Assembly (NCBI RefSeq): GCF_963678635.1
Contig: NC_087069.1
Coordinates: forward strand, 40,093,331-40,157,330
Source of the DNA: Symsagittifera roscoffensis
Taxonomy: Eukaryota > Xenacoelomorpha > Acoela > Convolutidae
DNA: 64,000 nt
Direction: 5' to 3'
Shown here: positions 63,497 to 64,000 of the stretch, in pieces
Layout of the letters: each line of letters begins with the position of its first letter
Position numbering within the stretch: position 1 is the first letter of the stretch
Made by a program: the position numbers and the translations under genes
The notes under the pieces: generated by a model
What the model was told of the DNA's origin: nothing
Seen by the model: only the letters and a program-made list of their open reading frames with translations
The model's database searches: none

Positions 63497-64000
63497 TATC
63501 TTATCACAAATTGCCATTTTTAGAGCATTAATTGAACGGTTAAGTAAATCCAGACTCTGTAATAAAATTAAAACCTTTGCCGGGGATTTTAGGAATATTT
63601 TGAGCCCTGAATCAGTACTCACCACCACGGGTGGATTTAGGGGGGTGGCTGACGCCTCTTTCCTAGGAATTCGACCCCCTCACCAACCAAAGGGTCCCCC
63701 TTCTGATAATACTTTATGACATCCACCTTCGGCGACAATATAAACTAACTTTGAAGGGAAGCGCGCGCTCGGAAAATCAACTCAGTCGACCTAAAAAAAA
63801 TGTCGACAAATATTTCGAAAAAAAAAAATTCCACCCCACCCCCCCCCCCCACCCCAAGAAAATCTTAGATCTTCCCCTGCTGGCCACCGTTTAATTGGCC
63901 CTGATCAGAGTCTAATTCATTGTTGTCAATCTATGAATTAACACTAAATCAGCACCCGTTTTTTTCTGTGAGTTCAAAACCAGGCTTTCTTTCGAGTTGG
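63497..64000. other. No gene; MITE-like G/C-run patch
   Basis: GGTGGATTTAGGGGGGTGGC near 63640 followed by inverted AGGGTCCCCC-type words resembles hAT-type MITE termini, and a C-run lies at 63834-63855. No coding region is seen. Confidence 0.4.

Noticed and set aside
1-64000. tRNA or rRNA genes
   Set aside because: No A-box/B-box pair or rRNA core segments were recognised by eye; a covariance-model scan would be decisive.

Overview
This is an AT-rich window from an invertebrate animal genome. The evidence is nuclear GT-AG introns, two split seven-transmembrane receptor genes, a multi-exon coiled-coil gene, many decayed interspersed and tandem repeats, a very young LTR retrotransposon and an endogenous virus-like element of the animal Polinton/Maverick (adintovirus) type. 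The species cannot be named from the sequence, and no rRNA, tRNA or CRISPR array was recognised.

Region 1 (1 to about 8.1 kb) is a tightly packed block of fourteen genes, all on the minus strand, with start/stop overlaps of 1 to a few bases and no internal stops. In transcription order (right to left) it holds four poorly known proteins (189, 144, 189 and 113 aa; the third has a DEDDh-exonuclease look), a small protein (about 84 aa), a two-helix membrane protein (94 aa), an FtsK/HerA-type packaging ATPase, a conserved 101 aa protein, a 286 aa protein, a retroviral-type integrase, a penton-like minor capsid protein, a pVI/pX-like basic core protein, the double-jelly-roll-type major capsid protein, and the start of an adenain-like maturation protease that runs off the left edge. 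Together these supply capsid, maturation, packaging and integration functions. The protein-primed DNA polymerase expected in this class is not in the window and should lie to the left. Intact frames suggest a recent insertion or an element still under selection.

Region 2 (8.1 to 23 kb) is mostly noncoding: foldback elements (8295-8504, 19591-19733), a diverged 0.7 kb direct duplication (9.55 and 11.1 kb), an intronless minus-strand ORF of up to 331 aa with a MATH-like C-terminus (13908-14903), and two degenerate tandem arrays (about 80-90 bp units at 16.8-17.5 kb; about 160-180 bp units at 21.36-22.83 kb).

Region 3 (23.27-30.59 kb) holds the six last exons (337 codons) of a plus-strand coiled-coil protein gene. 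One intron contains a 1.04 kb foldback element (28970-30008). Region 4 (30.6-42.4 kb) has no confident gene. It contains another diverged duplication (31.5 and 33.2 kb), a possible gag remnant, and a tandem array (38927-41668) of a dispersed, roughly 550 bp repeat with a 1106 bp higher-order period. Single copies of this repeat, in both orientations, occur elsewhere in the window.

Region 5 (42.4-54.4 kb) contains two paralogous minus-strand seven-transmembrane receptor genes, each with two exons split at the same codon (phase 2) in the same place. Their introns differ greatly (3.65 kb against 0.51 kb), the longer one being filled with repeats. Region 6 (57344-63496) is a complete Ty3/gypsy-type LTR retrotransposon with identical 204 bp LTRs, a TATC target duplication, a primer binding site, a polypurine tract and one uninterrupted 1822 aa gag-pol frame whose ATG lies across the LTR/primer-site junction.
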